Shown: positions 17,094 through 26,084, numbered from the stretch's first letter. The stretch: 64,000 nucleotides of DNA from DASQDN01 sp963833675 (GCA_963833675.1 CAWHYW010000019.1:186001-250000); one strand, 5' to 3'. Program-made: numbers and translations. The notes: generated by a model from the sequence alone, not told the origin.

Positions 17094-17627
17094 TTGAAAG
17101 CCACCGAAGTTTCCCGTTACGTCACTTTGGGCGAGGAGGCGAAGAAGATTCTTACGCCGGAGATCTCCGCCAATGACTTTATCGAGGCGCTGATTTCGAA
17201 ACAGCTTCATCCCGACGCCGTGCAGTTCATTGCCCATTTACTGCCGAAACGGCAAGCCGTCTGGTGGGCGCTTGGCTGCGTAAAACAGAGCGCAGAAAAA
17301 CCAACGCCTGAGCAGGATGTTGCCATGAAGACAACCGAGCGATGGATCGCCGAGCCGACGGAGGAGAACCGGCAGGCAGCGTTCAAAGCTGCCGAGGAGG
17401 CCGATACGGCGACACCCGCCGGGATTACGGCTCTCGCCGCTTACTACAGTGACGCGCTTCCCCCTACGGCCGATCCCAAAACGAACGCGAAGGCCTACTT
17501 CATTACTGCCAAGCTCGTAACCGCGGCCGTGATGATGGCAGCGACATCCGATCCCGAACAGTTGAAAACCCGGTTCAGCGGGTTTGCGATCAAAGGCGCT
17601 GAAGTCGTGAAAAGGACGAAGGCTTAA
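17094..17627 (+). CDS. VgrG-linked protein of unknown function (DUF6931-like)
   Basis: 177 residues from TTG 17094, with agggag about 10 bases upstream. All-helical by appearance, no signal peptide, probably cytoplasmic. The segment QAVWWALGCVKQ and the Ala/Pro-rich middle recall proteins annotated DUF6931 near vgrG/PAAR genes in other phyla; this assignment is from memory and moderate. It sits between vgrG and PAAR with gaps of 11 and 3 bases, so it may be an adaptor/chaperone that loads cargo or PAAR on the spike. No toxin motif is seen. Confidence 0.7.
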   Translation: MKATEVSRYVTLGEEAKKILTPEISANDFIEALISKQLHPDAVQFIAHLLPKRQAVWWALGCVKQSAEKPTPEQDVAMKTTERWIAEPTEENRQAAFKAAEEADTATPAGITALAAYYSDALPPTADPKTNAKAYFITAKLVTAAVMMAATSDPEQLKTRFSGFAIKGAEVVKRTKA

Positions 17628-17630
17628 GGT

Positions 17631-17930
17631 ATGGGACAGCCTCAAGCGCGAGTTACGGACATGCACGTCTGCCCTATGGTCACACCGGGCGTTCCACCCA
17701 TTCCACATGTGGGTGGTCCGATTCTGCCTCCATGTGCTGTTACAGTGCTGGTGGGAGGGTTGCCGGCCGCGCGAGTAAGCGATATGTGCGTTTGCGTAGG
17801 CCCGCCGGATGTCATCGCGCTCGGGAGCTTCACCGTGTTGATCATGAAACTGCCCGCTGCTCGCATAGGTGATATGACTGCCCACGGCGGTTCCATCGTG
17901 ATGGGCATGCCGACTGTGCTGACGGGATAG
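17631..17930 (+). CDS. PAAR domain protein, spike tip
   Basis: 99 residues, nearly all a PAAR domain: ARVTDMHVCPMV at the start, the Pro-Gly rich pocket (PGVPPIPHVGGPILPPC), AARVSDMCVCVGPP in the middle and AARIGDMTAHGGSIVMG at the end. His and Cys residues suited to bind the zinc of the cone tip are present. There is no C-terminal toxin extension, so this is a stand-alone tip that would sharpen the preceding VgrG. Three bases separate it from the gene before. Confidence 0.92.
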   Translation: MGQPQARVTDMHVCPMVTPGVPPIPHVGGPILPPCAVTVLVGGLPAARVSDMCVCVGPPDVIALGSFTVLIMKLPAARIGDMTAHGGSIVMGMPTVLTG

Positions 17931-17932
17931 CT

Positions 17933-18181
17933 TTACTTGGAAGGCGGCTTCTGCTCAGATTTAGACTGGCTTTTCTTGGTCTTCTTCGCCTTCTTCTCTG
18001 ACTTGCCACCTTGGTCGGCAGCGGAATCCGCCTGAGGTGTTGAGCGAGGAATCGGACCCGGATTGGCGTGACCGGGAACCTGCCTGGGATCTTTAATGGG
18101 GTCCGTAACACCCGGTTTCCCCGGAGTTTGGGATTGCGCGAGTGCCAGACCGGCGCACAGTAAAACAGCAACGTAGCGCAT
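17933..18181 (-). CDS. Small secreted Lys/Pro-rich protein
   Basis: 82 residues. A short signal peptide (MRYVAVLLCAGLALAQ) precedes a disordered, Pro-rich and then Lys/Ser-rich tail (KSEKKAKKTKKSQSK). No domain is recognised. It lies 25 bases after tatD at the end of the long minus-strand operon and converges with the PAAR gene (2-base gap). A basic tail of this kind could bind wall polymers or nucleic acid, but this is a guess. Confidence 0.65.
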   Translation of the reverse strand: MRYVAVLLCAGLALAQSQTPGKPGVTDPIKDPRQVPGHANPGPIPRSTPQADSAADQGGKSEKKAKKTKKSQSKSEQKPPSK

Positions 18182-18206
18182 GGATCCTCCTGCTCGATGG
18201 ATGCGA

Positions 18207-18980
18207 TTACGCCGTGATTGTGTCGAAGTTTCGGACCACCATCTCGCCCAGTTCTTCCGGGTCTATATCCCTCAGATCCGCGATGCGACTCGCCGTATGA
18301 GTCACGTACGAAGGCTCATTCCGCTTGCCGCGGAACGGCACAGGAGCGAGATATGGAGCGTCCGTCTCCACCAGTATTCGGTCGAGTGGAGCATATCTGG
18401 CAGAGTCGTGAACCTCGGTCGCCTTCGGGTAAGTCACAACACCCGAAAAACTCAAATAGAAGCCGAGATCGAGCGCCTGCTTCGCCTGTTCGGGGTTGCC
18501 GGTGAAGCAATGCATGATGCATGGCAATCCCGTGGGGGCCCAATGCGATCGAAGTAGTTCGATCGTGTCATCCCATGCGTCTCGAGTATGAATGCTGATC
18601 GGCTTGCGAGCCGCGGACGCGATCTGCATTTGCCACACGAAGACTTCGGCCTGCAGCTTCGCATCGTACGGTTTCCAGTAATAGTCCAATCCGATCTCAC
18701 CGAGTAGCAGCACCTTCGGATGACGCAACAACTGCGCAAGCCGGTCATAATCAGCCTGCGCAGCCTTCGGCGCATGTTCCGGATGCAGACCCACGCTCGC
18801 AAACACCGAATCATAGCGTTCGGCCAACCGGATCGCAGCCTCCAAGTCAGGCGGACCCTCGCCTGTGCCGATCGACAGCATGCGAGTAACACCCGCGTCC
18901 ATAGCCCGTTGAACCGCCAGATCCCGATCGTCGTTGAAGCGGCGATCATCCAGATGCGTGTGCGAATCGACGAGCCTCAC
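18207..18980 (-). CDS. tatD: TatD family metal-dependent hydrolase (DNase)
   Basis: 257 residues from GTG. The TIM-barrel metallohydrolase motifs are all visible: DSHTHLDDRRF at residues 5-15, GEIGLDYYW near 95, PISIHTRDAWDDT near 130, MHCFTG near 158 and LVETDAPYLAPVPFRGKRNEP near 205. TatD enzymes have 3'-5' exonuclease/DNase activity and a role in DNA repair or degradation. The start overlaps the metG stop by 4 bases; metG-tatD is a common bacterial pairing. Confidence 0.95.
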   Translation of the reverse strand: MRLVDSHTHLDDRRFNDDRDLAVQRAMDAGVTRMLSIGTGEGPPDLEAAIRLAERYDSVFASVGLHPEHAPKAAQADYDRLAQLLRHPKVLLLGEIGLDYYWKPYDAKLQAEVFVWQMQIASAARKPISIHTRDAWDDTIELLRSHWAPTGLPCIMHCFTGNPEQAKQALDLGFYLSFSGVVTYPKATEVHDSARYAPLDRILVETDAPYLAPVPFRGKRNEPSYVTHTASRIADLRDIDPEELGEMVVRNFDTITA

Positions 18981-20956
18981 TTCAAACGAGCGCCAGGCTC
19001 GATGTCCTCGTGGAAACCCGCCAGGATTGGCGGCCCGTCAGGGAGTGACGCGGCCACGATCATTCCGCGCGATTCAATCCCGCGCAGCTTTCTGGGCGCG
19101 AGATTCGCCACGATCACAACCTTTCGCCCGACCAGTTGCTCCGGTTTGTAGGCCTTGGCGATACCGGCAACAATCGTGCGCGGCTCGGGTTCCCCGATAT
19201 CCACTTTGAGGTGCAGGAGTTTGTCCGCGCCTTTAACCGCTTCCGCCGACTTGACCATGCCCACGCGAAGGTCAACTTTGGCGAAATCATCAATTGTGAT
19301 TTCCGCCTCGAGCGGCGTGGCCGTGGAGGGTACCGTTATTGACGGCTGCGACTCGGCTGAAATCGTCAAGCCGACGAACTCTTCTTTCGGCGCCTCTTTG
19401 GGAGCTTCTTTCCCGAACAGCGCTGCCTGGCGCTGCGTTTCGGCCACTTCTAACTCCTGCATCTTTTCAATTGCCTGTTTGGCTTCGATTCGCGGAAAGA
19501 GCGCAGACACGGGTTCTACCTTTTGACCGGAAGGCAACGTCTGATCGGCCAAGTCGATGAAGCGTGTATCTTCGATTGGGTACGCCATACCGAGCATATG
19601 CCAGATCTTGCGCGCCGTTGCGGGCAGGACGGGCGAAACAAGCGCAGTGATCACTCGAATATACTCGGCTGCGGTGTACAGTACGGCATCGAGTTGGTCC
19701 TGTGCTCCTTCGGCTTGGCTTTTCGCCAATTTCCAGGGCTGTTGCTGCACAATATATCCGTCCAGCCATGAGATTGCAGACCAGATCTCTTCCAGCGCCC
19801 GCGAGAAATCGAAGTCATCGTAAAACTGCTGAACCCGGCGAATCGTGTCGGTCAGGCTTACTTCTATGCTTGGCGGAATATAACCGTCACGATACTGATT
19901 GATCATCGTGAGCGTTCTACTGACAAGATTGCCGAGACCGTTCGCAAGGTCGGAATTGTAGCGGCCGGCCAGCGCGTCGTAACTGAAGGAACCGTCCTTG
20001 CCGAAGCTCGTTTCACGCAGCAGGAAATAACGGAGCGCGTCGATGCCCATCACATCGACGATCGGTGTTGCGCGCACGATATTGCCGCGCGACTTGCTCA
20101 TCTTGTCGTTCTCAAACAATAGCCATCCGTGCGCGAAAATGCGCTTTGGCAAGTCGTAGCCGGCTGCCATCAGAAAGGCGGGCCAGAAAATCGCGTGGAA
20201 TCGGACAATTTCCTTGCCGATGAGGTGCAACTCCGCCGGCCACAAATCTTCCATTTCCACAGCGCTCTTATAAGTGGTAAGCGCATCGAACCACACATAA
20301 AATACGTGGTTGCCTTCCACCGGCAGGGGAATGCCCCACTTAAGCGTGGTCCGGCTGATTGAGAGGTCGGTCAATCCCTGACGTACGAATGCGAGTACTT
20401 CATTCCGCCGTGTTTCCGGCAGAATGAATTCCGGGTTCTCCTCGTAAAGCTGAAGCAGCTTGTCCTGATACGCCGATAACCGGAAGAAGTAGTTATCCTC
20501 AGTGACAGTTTCTGTGATGCGGCCGCAATCGGGACACGGGTCGCCTGGCTTGGCGTCGTTTACATACAGCTCGTCGTACACACAGTACTGTCCGGTATAC
20601 GAGCCTTTGTAGATCTGACCGTTGTCGAGACAACGTTGGAACAAGTCCTGGACGGCTTTCGCATGTTGCGGACTCGTGGTTCTCTGGAAGAAATCGATGT
20701 CGAGGTTGAGCGCTTTCCACTGATTGCGAAATTCCGCCGAGATGACGTCTGTGAATTCTTTCGGCGTCTGGCCGGCCGCCTTAGCGGCCCGTTCGATCTT
20801 CTGACCGTGCTCGTCAGTTCCAGTGGTGAGATAAGCGTCATAACCCTCCATGCGCTTGATCCGCTTGATCGCGTCAGCCGCAATCGTCGTGTAAGCGTGG
20901 CCTATGTGAGGCGCCGCGTTGACGTAGTAAATGGGAGTGGTTATGTAGTATTTCAT
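18977..20956 (-). CDS. metG: Methionyl-tRNA synthetase with C-terminal tRNA-binding domain
   Basis: 659 residues. The HIGH motif (AAPHIGHAYTT) is near residue 17 and KMSKSRGN near 285; the zinc-knuckle region has CPDCGRI near 140. The catalytic domain lacks the longer E. coli-type insert, and a C-terminal EMAPII-like tRNA-binding domain occupies the last ~105 residues (DFAKVDLRVGMVKSAEAVKG). It charges tRNA-Met. It overlaps larC upstream and tatD downstream by 4 bases each. Confidence 0.97.
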   Translation of the reverse strand: MKYYITTPIYYVNAAPHIGHAYTTIAADAIKRIKRMEGYDAYLTTGTDEHGQKIERAAKAAGQTPKEFTDVISAEFRNQWKALNLDIDFFQRTTSPQHAKAVQDLFQRCLDNGQIYKGSYTGQYCVYDELYVNDAKPGDPCPDCGRITETVTEDNYFFRLSAYQDKLLQLYEENPEFILPETRRNEVLAFVRQGLTDLSISRTTLKWGIPLPVEGNHVFYVWFDALTTYKSAVEMEDLWPAELHLIGKEIVRFHAIFWPAFLMAAGYDLPKRIFAHGWLLFENDKMSKSRGNIVRATPIVDVMGIDALRYFLLRETSFGKDGSFSYDALAGRYNSDLANGLGNLVSRTLTMINQYRDGYIPPSIEVSLTDTIRRVQQFYDDFDFSRALEEIWSAISWLDGYIVQQQPWKLAKSQAEGAQDQLDAVLYTAAEYIRVITALVSPVLPATARKIWHMLGMAYPIEDTRFIDLADQTLPSGQKVEPVSALFPRIEAKQAIEKMQELEVAETQRQAALFGKEAPKEAPKEEFVGLTISAESQPSITVPSTATPLEAEITIDDFAKVDLRVGMVKSAEAVKGADKLLHLKVDIGEPEPRTIVAGIAKAYKPEQLVGRKVVIVANLAPRKLRGIESRGMIVAASLPDGPPILAGFHEDIEPGARLK

Positions 20957-22110
20957 TCAGCGCTCTTGAGGTAAGCCATGGTGGCTTCTGTCATCACCTG
21001 TTTCAATGGCACGTTATGATTCGCAGCGAGTTGCCGGCAATCTTCGAATTCAGGTGATGCGGCCCCGTTCTGAGAGATCTTCACCCGCACCGGTCCGTAA
21101 GGAGTATCCACGTGTACGATGCGGCGGCTCTGGACTCGCCTTTCGGCGTTGTACATGCGGACGCCGAGGCTTGAAGTCTCGCGCAGTACGATCTCGGCCA
21201 TGGTCTCGCGCCGCTCCGGCGCGGCGACTACGGTCAGTTTCGATCCCGGACGGTTCTTCTTCATCTGAATCGGCGTGAACGACACATCCAGAGCGCCTGC
21301 CTCGATCAGCTTCTCCATAGCGTAACCAAGGAGCTCCGGCGTGGAGTCATCGATATTCGTTTCGATAACCACCACCGTATTCGACTCGCTCGCTCCAGTG
21401 GTGTCGCCAAGCAGCGCCCGGACGACATTGGCGTGTTCCGCGAAATCCTTGTCTCCGGCGCCATAGCCCGCTGAAGTGATCGTCATCGACGGCATGGGAC
21501 CAAAGCCGCCCGCGAGCGTGCTCATCAAAGCGGCTCCGGTTGGAGTGGTCAGTTCCACCTCCGGGCCTCTCGAATAAATCGGCTTCCCGATCAACAAGTC
21601 AGCAGTCGCCGGCGCTGGAATCGGCAAAATTCCATGTTCCGTGCGTACCGTGCCGCTTCCCACGTTGATCGCGCTGCAGTGAACGGCCTCCACGCCAAGA
21701 TTGTCGAGGCAGAAACACGCGCCAACGATGTCGCAGATCGAGTCCACCGCGCCAACCTCGTGAAAGTGCACCTTCTCGATTGTGGTCGCATGCATTCTCG
21801 ATTCCGATTGCGCCAGACGTCGGAATACAGCCAGGGAATTCGATTTTACGCGGTCGGATAACGCAGATTCGCCGATCATCTTCTCGATATGGTGCAGATG
21901 CCGGTGCGCTTTCGAATCGGTGCCATCCACATAAAATTTGCCGGCCGCGATTCCCTTGCGCTTCGTGCGTTCAAAACGAAATGTGGCGCCTGTGCCGAGC
22001 GATGTAAGCGCCTCAGTCAAGGCATCGAAATCCGCCCCGGCGTCGAGCAAGGCTCCAACAGTCATGTCACCGCTGATTCCGGAAAAGGCGTCTATATAGC
22101 AAAGTCTCAT
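20953..22110 (-). CDS. larC: LarC, nickel-pincer cofactor synthesis protein, single ORF
   Basis: 385 residues, DUF111 family, starting MRLCYIDAFSGISGDMTVGALLDAG. The motifs RTEHGILPIPAPATADLL and ETNIDDSTPELLGYAMEKL are diagnostic. LarC inserts nickel into the pyridinium bisthiocarboxylate mononucleotide to form the NPN cofactor of lactate racemase and related enzymes. In Lactiplantibacillus it is made by programmed frameshifting of two ORFs; here it is one uninterrupted frame. No larA, larB or larE is in the window. Both ends overlap neighbours by 4 bases. Confidence 0.94.
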   Translation of the reverse strand: MRLCYIDAFSGISGDMTVGALLDAGADFDALTEALTSLGTGATFRFERTKRKGIAAGKFYVDGTDSKAHRHLHHIEKMIGESALSDRVKSNSLAVFRRLAQSESRMHATTIEKVHFHEVGAVDSICDIVGACFCLDNLGVEAVHCSAINVGSGTVRTEHGILPIPAPATADLLIGKPIYSRGPEVELTTPTGAALMSTLAGGFGPMPSMTITSAGYGAGDKDFAEHANVVRALLGDTTGASESNTVVVIETNIDDSTPELLGYAMEKLIEAGALDVSFTPIQMKKNRPGSKLTVVAAPERRETMAEIVLRETSSLGVRMYNAERRVQSRRIVHVDTPYGPVRVKISQNGAASPEFEDCRQLAANHNVPLKQVMTEATMAYLKSAE

Positions 22111-22805
22111 TCGAGTAATTCAGGTAGTACATCCCCGGCGCGTCCCCGCAAGGAATAGCTCACTGCCGCCGAGAGGGAAGTTTCATCCGGATTGATTTCG
22201 ATAACCGTCGCTCCGGCGACTTTTGCGAGAGGCGCGAGGGACGCAGCCGGATAAACCACCGCAGATGTTCCGACTACGAGCAGAACGTCGCTCGCACACA
22301 CCGCCTGTTGAGCATTATCCCAGACGTCGACTGGCAGACCTTCACCGAACCAAACTACGCCTGGGCGGAGTAGTCCTCCGCAACCGCAGCGGGGAGGGAT
22401 TTCGGGCAACGGAACGCGCTCGTCGCGAAGCTCCGAGCCGCACCTGGAGCAGCGAATTTTCCAAATGCTACCGTGGATTTCAAAAACGTTGCTGCTGCCG
22501 GCGCGTTGATGCAGGCCATCAACGTTTTGGGTTACGACCGTCAAGCCTCGCGCGGCAATCGCTTTGTGAGCCGGGTTAGGCTCCGCTTCCGCGACAAGCT
22601 TGCGCCTCGAGTCGTACCATTCCCACACCAGCTTCGGATCTCGTGTGAAAGCTTCCGGGGTCGCGAGTTCTTCAGGACGGAACGTTCGCCACAATCCGCC
22701 GGCGCCGCGGAAAGTTGGAATCCCGCTCTCGGCTGAAACTCCCGCGCCCGTGAGCGCACAGATCGATCGTGCCGACCGGATCAGTTTTCGAGCGTTCTCA
22801 ATCAC
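22107..22805 (-). CDS. cobB: NAD-dependent protein deacylase, sirtuin family
   Basis: 232 residues from GTG 22805, which overlaps the upstream stop by 4 bases; longer frames to 22940 lie inside the neighbouring gene. Sirtuin motifs: ALTGAGVSAESGIPTFRGAGGLW at the N-terminus, TQNVDGLHQRAGS and the catalytic His in EIHGSIWKIRC, then four zinc Cys (CSRCG ... CGCGG) and GVVWFGEGLP. Residues Y and R of the desuccinylase-type pocket seem present (WEWYDSRRKL), so it may remove acyl groups other than acetyl. It acts on cytoplasmic proteins. Confidence 0.94.
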   Translation of the reverse strand: MIENARKLIRSARSICALTGAGVSAESGIPTFRGAGGLWRTFRPEELATPEAFTRDPKLVWEWYDSRRKLVAEAEPNPAHKAIAARGLTVVTQNVDGLHQRAGSSNVFEIHGSIWKIRCSRCGSELRDERVPLPEIPPRCGCGGLLRPGVVWFGEGLPVDVWDNAQQAVCASDVLLVVGTSAVVYPAASLAPLAKVAGATVIEINPDETSLSAAVSYSLRGRAGDVLPELLE

Positions 22806-24007
22806 GGGAAAACAGGCCTGACTTCCTCTCCGGCCTTTAGTGTCTTTTCCACCGGTAAGGCTACCGGATCGCCTTCCTTCAGACCTTCGACAATCTGCAC
22901 TCGCGTGACACTCGAAATTCCGGAACGTACCGGCCGCCATGCCAGTTTTTCGCCGTCGAGCGAGAATACGCCCAACTGAGATCCCTGCCTTCGAATGACT
23001 TCCTTCGGCACAGTGATGGCGTTTTCCGCGGCCTTTGACCGGATCTCCGCATTCACATTGGTCCCCGGGATAAGTGTGAGATCCGGATTATCGATCGTGC
23101 AGATCACCTCTCCTACCTGACGCGTGCCCAGCGGAACTACCTGCAATGGGACCTTTTCGACGAAACCTTTCCATTGACGGTTCGGCATAGCGTCCCATGT
23201 GATCGTCACAGGCATTCCTCTTTCCACTCGGCCCAGATCGGGCTCGTCAACGTAGACACGGACACGTAACTGATTCAACCTGCCAATTTCGGCGATGAGA
23301 TCTCCGGGATTCAAATATCCACCTGCTTTCACATCCAGGCGGTAAAGGATCCCGCTTACCGGACTGTGAACCTCTCCCATGGCGAGGCGCTGCGTAGCGG
23401 CGTTTGCTCCGCTTAAGGCCTCTTGCAGCCTGGCTTCTGCAGCGGCCTTATCGGGATCACTTACCAGAGCGGACCGTCTTCCTTCCAGGCTTTGAATCTG
23501 CTGCTGGGCTTTCTCCACAGCCTGCCGCGCAATCTCCAAATCTGCCTTTGTCGCGGCATTTTTGGCAACCAGGCGCTGCAACGTCGCATACTCTTTTTGA
23601 GCATTCGCCAACTCGGATTTGGCTCTTGTTATCCCACTCTCGATTTCCGCCCGATCGGTTGCGCGGCCTCCCTGATTCAATCGCTCCAGCTCGGCTCTGG
23701 CGCCTTCGATTCGAGCCTGTGCGCTCGCAATATCAGCGTGGACCTGGGGCAGACTGATCGTGACCAGCAACTGCCCTTTGCGAACGGTCTGCCCACGCTC
23801 CACGTGGACCTGCGCGATCGGGCCGCCAATCTCTGCGTGAGCTGCGGCCCATTCGATTGGTTCGACCTTCCCATTTGTATTTAGCGTGCTAACAATGGTC
23901 TCGCGAATCGCCCGGGTAAATGGAACTTCGGCTGGGCGTGTTCCGCGCGCGACTACCCAACCCAGCAGCAGCGCCACTGGTATCAACAGAAATAGGAGTC
24001 GTTTCAA
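22802..24007 (-). CDS. HlyD/RND-type periplasmic adaptor protein
   Basis: 401 residues from TTG (TTGA overlap with the gene before). One N-terminal membrane segment (MKRLLFLLIPVALLLGWVVA), a lipoyl-like half near residue 60, a long coiled coil (about 85-190, Gln/Glu/Ala rich), the second lipoyl half and beta-barrel domain near 215-330. Such membrane-fusion proteins link an inner-membrane pump to an outer-membrane channel. No ABC, MFS or RND pump gene is adjacent, so the partner must be elsewhere. Confidence 0.9.
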   Translation of the reverse strand: MKRLLFLLIPVALLLGWVVARGTRPAEVPFTRAIRETIVSTLNTNGKVEPIEWAAAHAEIGGPIAQVHVERGQTVRKGQLLVTISLPQVHADIASAQARIEGARAELERLNQGGRATDRAEIESGITRAKSELANAQKEYATLQRLVAKNAATKADLEIARQAVEKAQQQIQSLEGRRSALVSDPDKAAAEARLQEALSGANAATQRLAMGEVHSPVSGILYRLDVKAGGYLNPGDLIAEIGRLNQLRVRVYVDEPDLGRVERGMPVTITWDAMPNRQWKGFVEKVPLQVVPLGTRQVGEVICTIDNPDLTLIPGTNVNAEIRSKAAENAITVPKEVIRRQGSQLGVFSLDGEKLAWRPVRSGISSVTRVQIVEGLKEGDPVALPVEKTLKAGEEVRPVFP

Positions 24008-25095
24008 GGTGTGATTACCGTCTTGCCGGACTGCCAGGTTCGCGTGGTAGCGAGCGCCTCATTCGCCCGTTCCAACGGGAATCGATGCGTTACCTGTCGA
24101 GCAAAAAGCTCCTTCCAATCCGCGGTGTCCAACAACCGCAATGCCCGGTCTACATGCCGAGGCTCAAAGCCCCACGAACCGACAACCTGCAACTGTTTTC
24201 GAGTGATCGTATGAGGGTTGAAGCTGATATTTCCAGCGTTGGCGTATTGCCCGAGCACCAGAAAACGCGCGCCGTCACGGCAATATTCCAGGCCCTCGTT
24301 CACGGCATCCGGATGTCCGACACACTCTATAACGACGTCTGCGCCGTATCCACCGGTTTCGGCAAGCACCCGGCGCTTCCGTTCCTCGCCCCCAACTTCC
24401 GCGACATCAATGGTAACGTCCGCCCCAAAATCACGAGCAAGCTGCAGCCGGTGCGGCGGACCGCCCGTAACGATCAGCTTCAAAGCCCCGGCCTGCTTCG
24501 CCACAGCCAGCGCTGCCATCCCCACCGGTCCCGAGCCCTGCACAACGACCACATCGCCCCATTGCACGGGAGCTCGCTCTATCCCGTGAATCGCCGTCGT
24601 GAGTGCGCATCCTGCGCCGACAACGGCCTCGGTCGGCAGGGAATCCGGAATACGAAATAAAGCCGTTCCGGCCCTGAGATGGATCTTCTCGGCATAGCCG
24701 CCCCGCAGATGCGGGGACTCGTCCGCGTTATACGAGATTCCGTAAGCTTTTCGGGTGAGACAGCGTGTAGGCTGGCCCTTCATGCGGCAGTAGAAGCATT
24801 CGCCGCACGCGATCGAACTAGCCCAACAGACGCGATCGCCGATTCGCAGCGTTTCACCGCGCCAGTCCTTTTCGAGGCCTGGTCCAAGCTGTTCAATCAC
24901 GCCGACTGTCTCGTGACCCAGAATCACGGGCTTGGGAATCGCGAGCTGTCCTAACCACAGATGGACATCCGTTCCACAAATCCCTGCCATCTGTACCCGG
25001 ACAACCGTCTCACCCGGTCCTACGTGCGGCTCCGGATATGTGCGGATCTCGAGAGGCTGCTCGAACTCACGAAGTACTGCCGCACGGACACTCAC
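24004..25095 (-). CDS. Zinc-dependent alcohol dehydrogenase, MDR superfamily
   Basis: 363 residues from GTG 25095, chosen because it overlaps the previous stop by 4 bases like its neighbours. Catalytic-zinc motif GICGTDVH near residue 40 and GHETVGVIEQLG near 62; structural-zinc cysteines in CGECFYCRMKGQPTRC near 95; Rossmann motif VVQGSGPVGMAALAVA near 180. It oxidises an alcohol or polyol with NAD(P). The substrate is unknown; the sorbitol/threonine dehydrogenase branch is the nearest by eye. Confidence 0.92.
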   Translation of the reverse strand: MSVRAAVLREFEQPLEIRTYPEPHVGPGETVVRVQMAGICGTDVHLWLGQLAIPKPVILGHETVGVIEQLGPGLEKDWRGETLRIGDRVCWASSIACGECFYCRMKGQPTRCLTRKAYGISYNADESPHLRGGYAEKIHLRAGTALFRIPDSLPTEAVVGAGCALTTAIHGIERAPVQWGDVVVVQGSGPVGMAALAVAKQAGALKLIVTGGPPHRLQLARDFGADVTIDVAEVGGEERKRRVLAETGGYGADVVIECVGHPDAVNEGLEYCRDGARFLVLGQYANAGNISFNPHTITRKQLQVVGSWGFEPRHVDRALRLLDTADWKELFARQVTHRFPLERANEALATTRTWQSGKTVITP

Positions 25096-25625
25096 GGTTT
25101 CGGCCTCGCGCAATAGTCAAAAAGCAATTGCCACTCAACCAGTTGGATTGCCATCGCCGTCCTTTCGTCCGGAGACCCTGTCCGATTTCTGGCAGACTCA
25201 CAGAAGTCGATGAACGCGAACGGGTCCCAATTGTCTTTCAGTTCCAAGCCTAGGTCAGCGGCAGCAGCACGGAGCTGCGGGAAAATCGGATGCTGCCCGA
25301 CGCGCCGGAACCAATAGGCCGAGTTGCCCGGGTCGGGCTCCTGCCGGTGCATGATGCCATGCCAGAAACTGCCTTCCGCTGTGTCGATATCCTGAGAGAT
25401 CTTGTGCGACTCGTCGTAGCCGCAGAAATACAGATAGAGACCGCTCATGGCCGCTTCGGGACTAAATGAGTCCGGGAATAGCCGTGGCGCGGTCCATGCT
25501 GATAAGGAGTTCACACCAGCCGCAACAGGTTTTCCACTGGCCAGCGGCATCGGACGATCGCCATGGCCGTCCAGGGCGAGGATCGCCTGCACTTCCGCGC
25601 CGTACTGCGAACTGTCGAACCCCAT
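25092..25625 (-). CDS. Conserved protein of unknown function, first gene of the seven-gene operon
   Basis: 177 residues from ATG 25625 (MGFDSSQYGAEVQAILAL). No signal peptide or membrane segment. The segment EGSFWHGIMHRQEPDPGNSAYWFRRVG stands out: several His, Trp and Arg residues in a compact pattern, likely a functional site. Not matched to a named family. It overlaps the alcohol dehydrogenase start by 4 bases. Confidence 0.75.
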   Translation of the reverse strand: MGFDSSQYGAEVQAILALDGHGDRPMPLASGKPVAAGVNSLSAWTAPRLFPDSFSPEAAMSGLYLYFCGYDESHKISQDIDTAEGSFWHGIMHRQEPDPGNSAYWFRRVGQHPIFPQLRAAAADLGLELKDNWDPFAFIDFCESARNRTGSPDERTAMAIQLVEWQLLFDYCARPKP

Positions 25626-25715
25626 CAAAGTTATTCTTACAAACAAGAAGCAGTTGCCGTTAACGGGGCGTTCGCGGCTAAACATTTTCTTATAGAATGT
25701 TCGAAGGGTACGAGG

Positions 25716-26051
25716 ATGACGGCTTACCGCATTTATAGACTAAAGGAATCTGCACGTCAGCAGTTCCGATGGGCTCCGCACACAATTGGCATAAGCAGTG
25801 TGAAACCAAAGGATTACGAGCTGACGGCGACGGTAGAAGCGGGCACCCCGTACGCTGTCTGGATTCAACTCAAGGATTCGGAGGAGCCGCTGCAGGTCGG
25901 CGATATACTGGAATCCGAAAGCGGTGAACTCCGCATCTATAAGTATGTAGGGTTCGAAGAGGCGCAGTGGGTCATCCCCGAAGTAAAAGCCCGTCCCGAG
26001 ACACCTGCAGTTATGTCAGGTTTACCGGATGGTTCACCGAGGGTCATGTGA
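25716..26051 (+). CDS. Small conserved protein of unknown function
   Basis: 111 residues from ATG 25716, with cgaagg and gagg sites just before it; the longer open frame upstream overlaps the divergent gene. Begins MTAYRIYRLKESARQQFRWAPH and looks like a small beta-rich cytoplasmic domain (VGDILESESGELRIYKYVGFEEAQW). Not recognised; proteins with this opening occur in Acidobacteriota as far as I recall. It precedes the 2H phosphoesterase gene by 33 bases. Confidence 0.75.
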   Translation: MTAYRIYRLKESARQQFRWAPHTIGISSVKPKDYELTATVEAGTPYAVWIQLKDSEEPLQVGDILESESGELRIYKYVGFEEAQWVIPEVKARPETPAVMSGLPDGSPRVM

Positions 26052-26084
26052 TACGTTCTGTCGCAGATCTTCACATTAGGAGTT

